From NCBI GenBank assembly GCA_037893225.1, contig JAZGUH010000754.1:62001-126000 (forward strand): a stretch of 64,000 bases of DNA, written 5' to 3'. Each line of letters opens with the position of its first letter. Within the stretch, counting starts at the first letter, position 1. The notes under the pieces were generated by a model that was not told where the DNA came from, did not search any database, and worked only from the letters and a program-made list of their open reading frames with translations. The DNA comes from Hippasteria phrygiana. Its lineage: Eukaryota > Echinodermata > Asteroidea > Valvatida > Goniasteridae. Of the stretch, positions 20,789-31,240 are shown one piece after another. A program made the translations under genes and the position numbers.

Positions 20789-23700
20789 ATGATTTTGATA
20801 CAAGCCTTTTTGAGCATGATGACACTCTCTTTTGCAACCTTAAATACAGGGGGGTGCTCCATGCCTATCAATAATGCTTCTATCCAAATCTACATAGATA
20901 ACATACTTCATAACCCTGATTCTGTTCTTTTACAAGAAAGTAATAATCTTAGTAATGAAGATTTATGCTAGAAAGCTTGGCCTTATACTGTTTTCTGTAC
21001 TCCTAGCAATACACGAGGTTCTGGAGTTGCCACTTTGATCAAGAATAATCAACAGGTTAACATTTTATCTTCTTTTACCATCTTCACTGGATACATTAAC
21101 TATGTTAATCTGGAAATCCAATCCATATCATACCATATTTATAATATTCTTATCCCGCAAGATGATAGTACAGCTTTAAAAGCTCTTTCAAATATGTTTA
21201 ACCATTGCAATCAACACACGGAAGGTGTTATTATTTTGGGTGGTGATTTTAATTGCACTCACCAACCTTTGCTTGATAGATCTTCTCACTCTAAAGAAAG
21301 AAGATCTAAGATTATCTCCTCTCTTAAAAACCTTGTTACCACTTTTTCTTTGTGCGACGTCTGGCGTAGACGGAATCCTGAAATTGTTAAATTTAGCTGG
21401 TTCGGAAAACGTCCAGATCAACAAGGCAATATTCCTAAAGCAAGGCTTGATCGCATTTATTTCCCAATTAATCTCATGTCTTCTGTTCTCTCTTGTAAAA
21501 TCCATACTTGTTCTCTCTCCGATCATAGTGTTGTCGTGCTCGAAATATATATCCCTAATAGTAAACAAAAGGGAAGTGCCTATTGGCTCTTCAACAATTC
21601 CTTGCTTAAAGATGAAACGTACAAAGAAATAAATAAACAATTTTGGTCAAACTGGCAACTTCAGAAAAATACTTTTACTATTGTTTGTACTTGGTGGGAT
21701 ATTGGAAAATCCCACATAAAATCTTTAACTCAAATGTATGGAGCTAAAGTTGCTCGAGAAAGGCGGGAACAAATTCTTATTTTGCAAAAAAACATTGATG
21801 AACTGCAATCTATGCCTGACATCTCTCAAGATTCTCTCAACATTTTGAAGGAACAGAGAGATTCACTCAATGAATTATTTAAACAAGAAGCCAAAGGCAC
21901 CCTTATTAGAGCTCGGTTTACATATACATCTGAAATTGATACTTGCTCTAAATTCTTCTTCAACTTTAAAAAATCCCGCTCTGCCTCGAAAACTATCTCT
22001 AGTATTCGTTTACAATCTGGTAAAATTTCTAATAACTGTAATGAAATCAAATCTCATATTCGTAATTTTTACAAAGATCTTTACAGTCAGGTTGAAACTG
22101 AACGCCTTTAACTTACTGGTTGAAAATCTACCCACTTTGACTTCAGATGATGCTGAAGATTGCGATAAATCCATAACTCCAGAAGAAATGGATAATGCTG
22201 TCAAACAACTAAATAGCAATAAATCACCCGGTCCTGATGGCCTCACATCTGAATTTTACCAGACTTTTTAGCAAACTATAAAGGATGATTTAATGTTGGT
22301 TTTGAATAACTCCATTGACACCCTTTACCTGTTTCTTGTCGAAGAGGAGTCATTACCCTTCTTCCCAAGAAAGGTGACTTATTAGAAATTTCTAATTGGC
22401 GTCCTGTTTCTCTATTGAATACGGACTACAAGATCTTTGCAAAAATTATGGCTAATAGACTAAAAAATGTTATTACCACAATTGTACATCCTGACAAGAG
22501 CTACACCGTTCCTGGTCGCTTCATTTATGATAATATTAATTTGATTAAAGATACTCTTATGTATGCTAATTCTGCAAATATTCCCTTGGCGGTGCTAAAT
22601 CTAGATCAGAAAAAAGCATTTGATAATGTCGATCACCAATATCTATTTAAAGTTATGAAAACCATGGGTTTTGGTGACCGGTTTATTTCTTATGTTAAAT
22701 TATTGTATACTGACACTCAAAGCGTAATCAAAGTTTGCGGCTCCTTAACTGCCCCCTTCCCTTTTGAAAAAGGGATCAGACAAGGATGTCCCCTTTCTGG
22801 TTTACTTTACTCCATAGCTATGGAACCTTTCTTGCATACTCTTAGACGTAAAATTAATAAGTATGGTCTCTGTATTCCAGAGAGTGACAATTATCTTGTT
22901 ACCTCTGCCTATGCAGATGATGTTTCTATTTTTATAACTAATGATAATGGTTTTGATATTGTTAAAGATGTATATAATTTATTCAGCAGGTCTTCTGCTG
23001 CTTGTTTAAATGAACAGAAATCTCAAGGACTTTGGGTCGGTTCGTGGCTTAATAGAACTGATAAACCCTTAAACTTTCAATGGAATAATCAAGGTCTTAA
23101 CTTCCTCGGAGTTCAATTAGGAAACTCTAACAGTTACATTCAACAAAATTGGCAAATTTGTCTGAAAAAACTTGAAAATGTTCTCAATCGCTGGAAAGGC
23201 CTGTCGAAGTTTCTTTCCTTTAGAGGTAAAGTTTTAATAGCTAACCAATTAGCCACCTCGAAACTTCTTCATGTACTTGCTGTCCTTTCCCCTCATAAGG
23301 ATATCCTAAGTGAACCCCAGAGGAAGCTTATAAATTGTATATGGTCTGATGGCCGACATTGGCTGAAAGAAAAAATCTTGTATCAAACTCCTGACAAGGG
23401 AGTTTTAGGTTTAACCTGCCTCCATGCACGTACTCTTACCTTTCGTTACAATATCATACAAACATTTCTTAATAAATCCGCTCATCCTGTTTTTAAATTC
23501 ACGAGTTACTTTCTACGACAATATCGTAAACTCCATTTTGATCTTAAATTCTTCCTTCTCAAACCTGAGGTCATTTTTCTGACCCATCTTCCTGTCTATT
23601 ACAGTGATACAGTACGTGCATGGAAAACGATGACAGCTCAAATTGTTGTACCACCTGATTCTATTAACTTTGTAATGAATTTACCTTTGAATTCTATTTT

Positions 23701-24675
23701 TTTTGATAATATCACTGAGAATGACCAGCTCCTTTCGCCTCGGCTTCTGTCGTGTAGAATACAAACGGTGGAAGACCTGATGGACAAGGAGTCCGGGAAA
23801 TGGAAAGCTGCGAACGACTTCACTGCAGACAACTTTCTTCGCAGAGCGTCATCCAGACTGTTTCAAGCAGAGCTCGACAAGGTTTGCCGCTCCCTCATAC
23901 ACATTTTCCCACACTTCTTCAACGCGTCTGGCTATCGACTTCCTATTCGTCACTTACAAGACATCATGGACTTTTCCGAACTACCACTTCAAGTCGTCAT
24001 ACCTCCGGACACTGACATAACCAACGCCCCTTCTAAACTCATCTACGAAACCATGAATGATGAACTGAACAATTTGAAGGATCCTGTTAAAACCTACTGG
24101 CATGAACAGGAAATCATTCCTCCAACCAAAAGCATTCAATGGAAGGAACTGTATTGTCAGCCGTCTTCCAAAAAGGAGGGGAACATTCAGTTTCGTTGAC
24201 TTCATAATATTCTGCCGAGCTTGGCCGTCCTTCATCATATCAACCCCGAATTTTCATCTTCATGTACCTGGTGTGGCGATAAAGGGACAACAATTCACTT
24301 GTTTATAGAATGTCCTGCTATTCAGCCAGCCCTCAACTTCCTGCCCTGTCTACTCAACCGGCTCTTCTCTGACCTAACACAAAATTTCTACCTCTACTGG
24401 TCCCTGCTTCCACACGGCAGAGGTCGAGCAAAGGAGATGGTCCATCTTGCTAATTATTCTTTATAATCAGCCTCAAAGCCACAATTTATTCTCTTTATTC
24501 ACGTTCTTCGTCCTCCGATCCTCTAATGGTGTGGAAACACAGAATAAAGAGTACAATTATGATTGATTTCCATTACTATCAATCGAAACACAACATAAAT
24601 ATGTTCAGAAAAAAATGGGATTATAACAATACCCGGTTCACTCTTCTTGATGGAAAACTTGTTTGGCTGATTTGA
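20789..24675 (+). pseudogene. Tx1-type LINE ORF2: endonuclease-reverse transcriptase, broken
   Basis: Starts immediately after the ORF1 stop. The endonuclease domain (20789-21580) contains LQESNNL, ILGGDFNC and SLSDHSVVVLEI. The RT domain (about 22130-23100) contains NKSPGPDGLTSEFYQ, VITLLPKKGDLLEISNWRPV, VLNLDQKKAFDNVDHQYL, GIRQGCPLSGLLY and the catalytic SAYADDVSIF. A C-terminal finger CTWCGDKGTTIHLFIEC (about 24258-24310) is followed, in another frame, by a family-typical end with FRKKWDYNN, stopping at 24673-24675. Disabling changes: TAG at 20969-20971, a frameshift near 22100, TAG at 22269-22271, a frameshift near 22310, TGA at 24197-24199, and a final frame change after 24464. It is inactive but otherwise nearly complete. 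Confidence 0.85.
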
Positions 24676-24720
24676 TATATTAGCCAGTCTTTATCTAATA
24701 TTTTGATGTACCGGTACTCG

Positions 24721-25275
24721 CCTTTTAGTCACTATATCCTTATTTTTGAGAGTAGTTGACTAAATTTCGAGAAAATAGTCTTTTTGCCACTACTCTTTTG
24801 ATCATTATGTGGCATTATGTTTGTCATTTGTCGTCCATTCCTTGTGCTTGCGTAATGCAGGTAAAATAAAAAAATATCAAAGTATATTTGACTCCAGGAA
24901 GGCACGTAGGGCTGGCAGTTTTCAACGTATTTATGGGTAATTCTGGCGTCAAATACACTCAGAATTAGTGTGTCTGCGGCTCGTACATTTTTTGTGTGTA
25001 CGTGCAGTTTAAAGTGAAAGATTTGTTTCTGTCTAAAGACCGACCACAGAAAATTTAACACAAGTGATGAAATAATGGCACTGACGCTTATTTGTCTCAG
25101 CAGGCAAATGAATTGAAGTGTTTATCGGATTGATTTATGTTCAGACTGACATGAGAGTACCGACAGATCAACAACCGTGAACTGTATATACAGGATCTAT
25201 AACAGGCGATCAACCAATTGATTAGAATGCTAGGCGGACACACCCCGATGGTCACCTTTGATAGAAAAATACAAA
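24721..25275. other. Intergenic, nothing recognised
   Basis: AT-rich sequence between the Tx1 LINE and the duplicated 47-bp block. No supported frame or RNA. Confidence 0.4.
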
Positions 25276-25542
25276 ATTGAAATAAGGTGACAATTATGGG
25301 GGCTGGTCCGGGAATATGCAACACTCAGCCTGTACCGACAAAACAATAAAACAGAGGATTAGAACACAAATCATAGTTCAATTTAACTTATGGTGTCCTG
25401 TTTTTGTGTGTCTCTGTCTCTCCTAATATATTCTGTTTCGCTTAATCCGATTGGTTGAAATCTCTAATTTTCAATTTCCCGGACAAGCCCCCATAATTGA
25501 AATATGGTGACAATTATGGGGGCTGGTCCGGGAATATGCAAC
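25276..25542. repeat. Direct 47-bp duplication with a hairpin
   Basis: ATTGAAATAAGGTGACAATT... (25276-25322) recurs with one change at 25496-25542. The second copy also forms an inverted repeat with 25475-25496 (CCCGGACAAGCCCCCATAAT against its complement). The block ends at ATGCAAC, exactly where the inverted Gmr1 LTR fragment begins. Confidence 0.75.
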
Positions 25543-25562
25543 CTGGCCTGCTATACTTTATA

Positions 25563-27395
25563 ATGGCTGCGAACGGACAAGACGTGTGTCACATCGGCTC
25601 TCCGAGTTTTCTATCAAAACTTGACACTAAGATAGAGCAGATAGTCTCAAAACTACAGAGTACACCGTCTGTGCCCATAGAGTCACTGTTGAGAAGTAAC
25701 TGTACTATTGATGAGCTTCTACCGGCAAGGAATTTGATCTTCGAGTCTGCAAAGGAGAAGTACCGTGACGATTTCCAAGATGGCGACGAGACAAACGACT
25801 CTTCAACAAAGCTAAGTACCCAATTTTCTTGTAATTTCTCATTAAAATCCCGTAGGTCCACACAAACAGCGGCCGATGACATCAAGGAACTATGTCTGTA
25901 CATTTTTGGTAATCGGAACAGTTTTCCTAGGTCTTGTTTAAGTTCAGCTAATCAGGTTAAACCGAAGCCAACAAAGCGCACTGCGGATCGAGATTTAACA
26001 GGTGCTATAGCCCTCGATCCAGTATCTGAACCCACCCTACAGGTTATTTATCAAGCCATCCTACAGGTTCAGAACGACATAAATTTACTTGATCAGAAAT
26101 TCTCAGACCAAATTGCAACACTTTCTGGCCAGATTTCTTTGTCTTCTTCTTCCCAAAGGGAAACAATTGACCACTTGAAGAAGGAATGTGATGCTCTCCA
26201 TTCTACCATTGATATGCTGATGAGCCCTTCTTCTCGTGAAGCCGATGCCCATTCGAAACGCCAGCCCTGTGCCCTGAGCCGGAACAACCTGAGTACCACC
26301 ATGGGTTCAGCCAGTCCAGCGGTATCAACAAGCAACCGCTTTGCTGCATTGGCGACGGAGGATGTCGATCCGGTCAACATCGAAGACAGCTTTGATGATT
26401 CCCGGACCGAAGCCGAGTTCCTGATCGACTCCTACTACGAAGCTATGCAGCCAAAAGTCCAGCCTGGCATGGAACAGGAGTCCTGTACACCCCCAAACAA
26501 GCCCTGTCCCTCCAAAAACAAGGCCTCTTTTCAAGAGCAGCTCGACCAATACCGGGACAAGCACAAGAAACTGACCACTACAAAGCAGAAACCGACACCT
26601 ACCATGAAAAAACGGCCACCCACACCTAGCGAACACAACCATGCAGATATCCTAATAATCGGTGACTCAATGATCAAACGGCTACAACCCAGGAGATTGA
26701 GCAGGCAAAAGAAAGTGATGTGCCATACCATGCGTGGAGCAAAAATCGAAGATCTTGCTCCTAACGCCATCCAGCTGTCGGCCAAACACGACGTCTCTGG
26801 AGTAATCCTTCATGTTGGGACCAATAATACTTCTGACAACCCAGAGACTATTGCTGCAAAGATCACTTCTCTTGGTGAATCACTACAACCAAGATCAGTA
26901 ACAATCTCGTCGATTATACATCGCAAAAACCAAACAGTGCCAAAACGCAAGAAGGTAGATGACTCTAATAATCTGCTTAAGTCAATAGCAAGACAAAATA
27001 ACTGGGGCTTCATTGACAATGGAAACATAAACCCAAATCACCTTGTATCGGATGGCGTGCACCTCAACTCAACAGGAGTGCGTCTACTTGCCATGAACAT
27101 TATCCAACACGTCGCAGGACCACATAAGACCACTGCTAGCCGCATCACACACCAGAGGACCCCGTTCGGCAAGACCTTGTACTCTGATGTCGTGAAGGAG
27201 CGGACTACAGCGAATCGTGATGTCCCGACGGGTTTTCAAATGGCAAATCAGTACTACCCACACCCGTATCAAAAACAACATCCAACCCATCTCCGTCAGC
27301 CACTAACCCAGACACACTATCGAGGCCAGGAATGGGACCAATACCTAAAAACGGTCAGAGAGCTGCTCAATCCACAAGGCAAAAATCTACGATAG
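25563..27395 (+). CDS. CR1-type LINE ORF1 with SGNH/GDSL-like esterase domain
   Basis: 610 residues from ATG 25563 (MAANGQDVCHIGSPSFLSK). An in-frame ATG at 25497 lies outside the LINE (upstream of the ATAC duplication) and is not the element start. The N-terminal half is a variable region with a short coiled-coil-like stretch (about residues 170-225) and acidic and proline-rich parts. From about residue 360 it shows the esterase blocks ILIIGDSM (block I, Ser), ILHVGTNN (block III) and SDGVHLN (block V, Asp and His), so the Ser-Asp-His set of an SGNH hydrolase is present. CR1-type ORF1 proteins often carry such a domain; its role in transposition is not settled. The frame has no disabling change and overlaps ORF2 by 64 bp in the -1 frame. 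Confidence 0.85.
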   Translation: MAANGQDVCHIGSPSFLSKLDTKIEQIVSKLQSTPSVPIESLLRSNCTIDELLPARNLIFESAKEKYRDDFQDGDETNDSSTKLSTQFSCNFSLKSRRSTQTAADDIKELCLYIFGNRNSFPRSCLSSANQVKPKPTKRTADRDLTGAIALDPVSEPTLQVIYQAILQVQNDINLLDQKFSDQIATLSGQISLSSSSQRETIDHLKKECDALHSTIDMLMSPSSREADAHSKRQPCALSRNNLSTTMGSASPAVSTSNRFAALATEDVDPVNIEDSFDDSRTEAEFLIDSYYEAMQPKVQPGMEQESCTPPNKPCPSKNKASFQEQLDQYRDKHKKLTTTKQKPTPTMKKRPPTPSEHNHADILIIGDSMIKRLQPRRLSRQKKVMCHTMRGAKIEDLAPNAIQLSAKHDVSGVILHVGTNNTSDNPETIAAKITSLGESLQPRSVTISSIIHRKNQTVPKRKKVDDSNNLLKSIARQNNWGFIDNGNINPNHLVSDGVHLNSTGVRLLAMNIIQHVAGPHKTTASRITHQRTPFGKTLYSDVVKERTTANRDVPTGFQMANQYYPHPYQKQHPTHLRQPLTQTHYRGQEWDQYLKTVRELLNPQGKNLR

Positions 27396-30265
27396 ACTTA
27401 ACAGATGGCGTTATCTACAACCGAAGCTCCGGGGGATTCTCATTCGCCCATCTTAATGTGAGAAGTTTAATAAACAAATTTGACCAATTTAAAATTTTAA
27501 TGTCTACAAATCCATTCGATATCATCTGTCTAAATGAAACTTTCTGCAATGCCTCAATCTCCGACGATGAAATCACATTACCAAATTTTTCCATTGTCAG
27601 AAAAGACAGGAACCGGCATGGTGGTGGGGTTGCCATGTACATCCGAAACAATTTAACTTTCACTCGTCGTGAGGATCTTGAAACAGATGATGTCGAGTGC
27701 ATATGGGTTGAAATTAGGTGTAAACAAAGACAGCCTGTGCTTATTAGTTCTATTTATAGGCCACCTTCAAGCTCTGTTGAATTCATTGATAAACTAAGTG
27801 ATATTATTAATAAGGCCTCCTGTGAATGTAAAGAAATTATTGCAACTGGGGACTTTAATTATGATGTTTCAGTTGACGATGATAGTATGAACTCAAACCC
27901 AATTATTTCTTGTTTTGGTATATTCCAATTGGCGCAACTCATACATGACACAACACGTGTCACTGAGTCCACTCAAACAATAATCGATCTCATTTTCAGC
28001 TCCCATCCAGAGCTAATAAAGGAATGTGGTGTATTACCAGTCCTAATCAGTGACCATTATCTTGTTTATGGTCAACATAGTTGGAAAACACCAAAAATTA
28101 AAGGTCGCTCAATAAATTTTCGATGTCTTACAAATATAGACAATGATGCATTTAAAGACGACCTCCTTAATGCACCATGGCAAGATGTACTGGACTCTTA
28201 TGATGTTGATGAAGCGTGGTGCAAATGGCACTCCATATTTATGAGTATTATTAACTTTCATGCGCCAATCAAAACTAAACGTATTCGGGGTGCCTCTTTA
28301 CCTTGGCTCGATTGCGAAATTCTTAAACTTATGAGACAGCGGGATCGTGCACACAAAATCGCAAAACGCTCAGGCTCACAGATCGATTGGGGCTCTTACA
28401 AAAAGCTGCGGAATAATGTAACTAATAGAATCCGCACTAAGAAGAGCGAATACTATACATCAGCCATAGAAGAAAATAAAAGCAATTCATCTATGCTATG
28501 GAAAAAACTAAAGGAGGTACTTCCTAAAAAACAGAAAATTGCTCCAAATTCTATCACTTCCCCAAATGGAGAAAATATTGACGATCCCACTGACATTGCT
28601 GATACATTAAATGAACACTTTTCTACAATAGGAAAACGTACAGCTAGAAATTGCCCATCGGGCGAACTTGAAAACAATGATACCTACGCCTCTATTGTTG
28701 ATTCTCTGGATGAACTTGAAGAATGCACTGTACCTAATATTACAGAAGAGTTCGTTCAAAAGCAAATATCATCCATGTCGGTTGGGAAAGCAACAGGTCC
28801 GGATGGCATCAGTGTTAAAATGATTAAAATTGCTTCCCCTTATATTACTAAATCTTTAACTTATATTTTTAACCTCTCCATAACATGCGAGCAATACCCT
28901 AAAGTTTGGAAACACGCCTTGGTAACACCAATTCACAAGGGAGGAGATAAATGTTGTACAGGTAATTATCGGCCTATTTCTATACTGCCAATTATCTCTA
29001 AGATTCTAGAAAGATGGGTGCACTCGGCAGTATATAGCTACCTCGATGATAACAATTTGATACCTAGTTGCCAATCGGGATTTAGACCCTTGCACTCAAC
29101 TGAAAGCACTCTACACGATTTAACAAACAAGTGTTTTGAGGCTATGGAGCAAGGTGAAGTTACAGGTAGCGTGTTCATAGATCTCAGTAAAGCTTTTGAT
29201 TGTGTGGATCATGTAATCCTACTAGGCAAATTGAAGAAGCTGAATTTGTCATCTTCTGGAATTAATTGGTTTAAGTCGTACCTAGACGGTCGTAGTCAGT
29301 CTGTAAATATTAAGGGCACAATATCGAAGGTCTTGCCCATAGACATAGGCGTTCCACAAGGGTCGATCTTAGGGCCACTTTTATTCATTGTTTATAGTAG
29401 TGATTTTCCATCCTGTATACCCAAAAATTGCAACTTATTTATGTATGCAGATGACTCCACGTTAACTTGTAGCTCCTCTAGTATTAACGAAATAGAAAGG
29501 AACTTAAATGTAGCTCTTGCTAGTATTCACAACTGGTGCCAAAGAAACAAACTAGCATTAAATGCCAACAAAACCAAATGTATGCTTATTGGTTCAAGGC
29601 AGAAAATATCCAACGTCGACCTGAACGTGTGCATTGCTGATAAGGTTATCGAAAAAGTGAAATCTTGTAAATGCTTGGGTGTAGTTGTTGATGAAACATT
29701 AAGTTGGGGTACACATGTTGAATACGTAAGGAAGACTGTTTCGTCTAAATTGGGTGTGTTAAACAGAATTCGTGATTACGTTCCCCAAAGCAGCCTGCAC
29801 ACACTCTTTGTAAGTTTAGTTATGCCATCTTTAGAGTATTGCTGTACGGTGTGGGGAGGAAGGTACATATCTCACGACAATACCCTCAACAAATGTCTCA
29901 AAAGAGCCGCACGGATAATCCTTAAATGTACCTTCCTCACCCCCTCAGCTGATATGTTTGCCAGGCTAAATTGGATTCCTTTTAAAGAAAGAGTTCAGTC
30001 CAAAAAGGCTATCTTTGTTTTCAAAAGCCTTAACAAAATGACTCCTTTGTACATGACAAATCTGTTCACACCACTTACAGTGATTCGTGAAACACGACAA
30101 TCGACCCAAATGGCACTGAAAGTTCCTTTCGCCAAAAAGGAATGCTACGTGACAAGTTTCGCTGTGAGTGGTGCCAGTATATGGAATAATCTGCCTGAAC
30201 AAATGAGAACCATAAACTCCTTAAGTACATTTAAATCGGAGCTACGTAAAGCCATCTATCAGTGA
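27332..30265 (+). CDS. CR1-type LINE ORF2: endonuclease-reverse transcriptase
   Basis: 977 residues, fully open. It begins MGPIPKNGQRAAQ inside the end of ORF1. The apurinic-like endonuclease spans about residues 30-250 (FAHLNVRSLINKFD, LNETFCN, ATGDFNYDV, LISDHYLVYG with the catalytic Asp-His). The RT covers about residues 480-790: MSVGKATGPDGISVKMIK, LVTPIHKGGDKCCTGNYRPI, SCQSGFRPLHSTE, FIDLSKAFDCVDH, GVPQGSILGPLLFIVY and FMYADDSTL (catalytic YADD near residue 704). The C-terminal region ends with the STFKSELRKAIYQ segment usual for this group. It nicks the target and reverse-transcribes the element RNA in the nucleus. It is presumably translated by reinitiation or frameshifting after ORF1, given the overlap. 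All catalytic motifs are intact, so this copy could be active. Confidence 0.9.
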   Translation: MGPIPKNGQRAAQSTRQKSTIDLTDGVIYNRSSGGFSFAHLNVRSLINKFDQFKILMSTNPFDIICLNETFCNASISDDEITLPNFSIVRKDRNRHGGGVAMYIRNNLTFTRREDLETDDVECIWVEIRCKQRQPVLISSIYRPPSSSVEFIDKLSDIINKASCECKEIIATGDFNYDVSVDDDSMNSNPIISCFGIFQLAQLIHDTTRVTESTQTIIDLIFSSHPELIKECGVLPVLISDHYLVYGQHSWKTPKIKGRSINFRCLTNIDNDAFKDDLLNAPWQDVLDSYDVDEAWCKWHSIFMSIINFHAPIKTKRIRGASLPWLDCEILKLMRQRDRAHKIAKRSGSQIDWGSYKKLRNNVTNRIRTKKSEYYTSAIEENKSNSSMLWKKLKEVLPKKQKIAPNSITSPNGENIDDPTDIADTLNEHFSTIGKRTARNCPSGELENNDTYASIVDSLDELEECTVPNITEEFVQKQISSMSVGKATGPDGISVKMIKIASPYITKSLTYIFNLSITCEQYPKVWKHALVTPIHKGGDKCCTGNYRPISILPIISKILERWVHSAVYSYLDDNNLIPSCQSGFRPLHSTESTLHDLTNKCFEAMEQGEVTGSVFIDLSKAFDCVDHVILLGKLKKLNLSSSGINWFKSYLDGRSQSVNIKGTISKVLPIDIGVPQGSILGPLLFIVYSSDFPSCIPKNCNLFMYADDSTLTCSSSSINEIERNLNVALASIHNWCQRNKLALNANKTKCMLIGSRQKISNVDLNVCIADKVIEKVKSCKCLGVVVDETLSWGTHVEYVRKTVSSKLGVLNRIRDYVPQSSLHTLFVSLVMPSLEYCCTVWGGRYISHDNTLNKCLKRAARIILKCTFLTPSADMFARLNWIPFKERVQSKKAIFVFKSLNKMTPLYMTNLFTPLTVIRETRQSTQMALKVPFAKKECYVTSFAVSGASIWNNLPEQMRTINSLSTFKSELRKAIYQ

Positions 30266-30597
30266 TATTTCTGTCATTTACGCTGATCTGCGGAGTTATA
30301 AACTTGGTTGCCAAAATACTTTGGAGCCGGATGGGAATTTCCCCTTGTTTTTCACCCTAAAAGGTTTTTTTTTCGCGGGTTTTTCGCCCATCCCGTAAAT
30401 CGGCAATAGGCTTCTGAAGAGTTGAAAAGTTAACCGAAAATATATTTATTTGTGTAAACATTACTGTATTTGTTTAAATATGTTGTATGAATGTGTAAAT
30501 ATTCAGTTTTAACTAATAATATGCAGGGCCCCAATGGAAACCAGTTTTAAACTGTTTGGGCACACCCTGGGTAAAGAAATGTAATAAATAAATAAAA
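30266..30597 (+). other. 3' UTR of the CR1-type LINE
   Basis: Non-coding LINE tail shared with 53958-54296 (minus). It ends in a (TAAA)-type run and no canonical long poly-A. Confidence 0.75.
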
Positions 30598-30600
30598 ATA

Positions 30601-30737
30601 CTCAGGTGTCTCGGCTACGTTGATACCGGCCACGTACACACACTCAAACACTCACGATCTCTATCCACGAGTTTCGATCAGAAGTCTAGCACTGACTGAT
30701 CTGTCACAGCATTTCGTTTTTTACTTGTCACCACACT
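30601..30737 (-). repeat. Inverted Gmr1-type LTR fragment
   Basis: Together with 25536-25556 this is a close inverted copy of 36231-36378 in the 3' LTR region (for example CAGGTGTCTCGGCTACGTTG). The LINE inserted inside it. It directly abuts the gag zinc-knuckle region, so the normal 5' LTR and N-terminal gag have been lost. Confidence 0.8.
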
Positions 30738-30739
30738 TG

Positions 30740-31195
30740 TCAGAACAATATGCCGATGCCGATGCCCATGGCAGTTTTGGTCACATGGAAAGTTTCAAGA
30801 AACCTGCTCCGCAAGGTCATTACCAGCGTAGAAGTGACACCCGCATGCCATACAAACCATTTAATGCGCCCAAAACGTCAATCAATACAAACATGCGCAC
30901 GGAAGACAAGGGCAATTTACGAACTTGCTACATATGCCATAAAGTAGGACACATCGCAAGTAATTGTCGAAGTAGACCTAAAGACTTCATGAAAGTAGCA
31001 AGCATTATAGCCTCCACTTTGACTGGAATTATGGATAATCCCTCTGACACAGACCAATCACCTAGTCGTAGCGAAAACAACGAATCGGATCAGACCAACA
31101 CATTACCATCCACACAACATTATGATAGAGTTGCATGTATGATAACACCTCACACCTTAGGTCCTTGTGTACTCATGGTGGCTATGTCGAACTAA
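30740..31195 (+). pseudogene. Gmr1-like gag fragment with zinc knuckle
   Basis: The frame carries CYICHKVGHIASNC (CX2CX4HX4C, about 30928-30969), the nucleocapsid-type knuckle, followed by a Ser/Asn-rich stretch. The N-terminal capsid part is missing; upstream sequence in the same frame is the inverted LTR fragment and is not real gag. The ORF ends at 31195, and the protease frame follows after a short gap. Confidence 0.7.
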
Positions 31196-31240
31196 AATGT
31201 GGTAACGAATTACCGCATGTCGGGATAAAAACCCACCGCC

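Larger units (their letters stand above)
19190..24720 (+). mobile_element. Tx1/L1-clade LINE, near full length but decayed
   Basis: It has two ORFs in the Tx1 order: an ORF1 with a CCHC knuckle, then an ORF2 with endonuclease, reverse transcriptase and a C-terminal CCHC-like finger. ORF1 ends in TAA directly followed by the ORF2 ATG at 20789. The 5' and 3' limits are approximate, and no target duplication was found. Confidence 0.8.
25557..30597 (+). mobile_element. CR1-type LINE with both ORFs intact
   Basis: The insertion is bounded by ATAC on both sides (25553-25556; 30598-30601) and interrupts sequence that reads continuously as an inverted Gmr1 LTR fragment (25536-25556 continuing at 30601). 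Two overlapping long ORFs are open. The 3' end is short and A-rich (AATAAATAAATAAAAATA). A 5'-truncated copy is at 53958-57692. Only six bases precede the ORF1 ATG, so a few 5' UTR bases may be missing. Confidence 0.85.

Noticed and set aside
25497..25562. Upstream ATG of the CR1 ORF1 frame
   Set aside because: It lies outside the LINE, beyond the ATAC target duplication, in flanking LTR-derived DNA.
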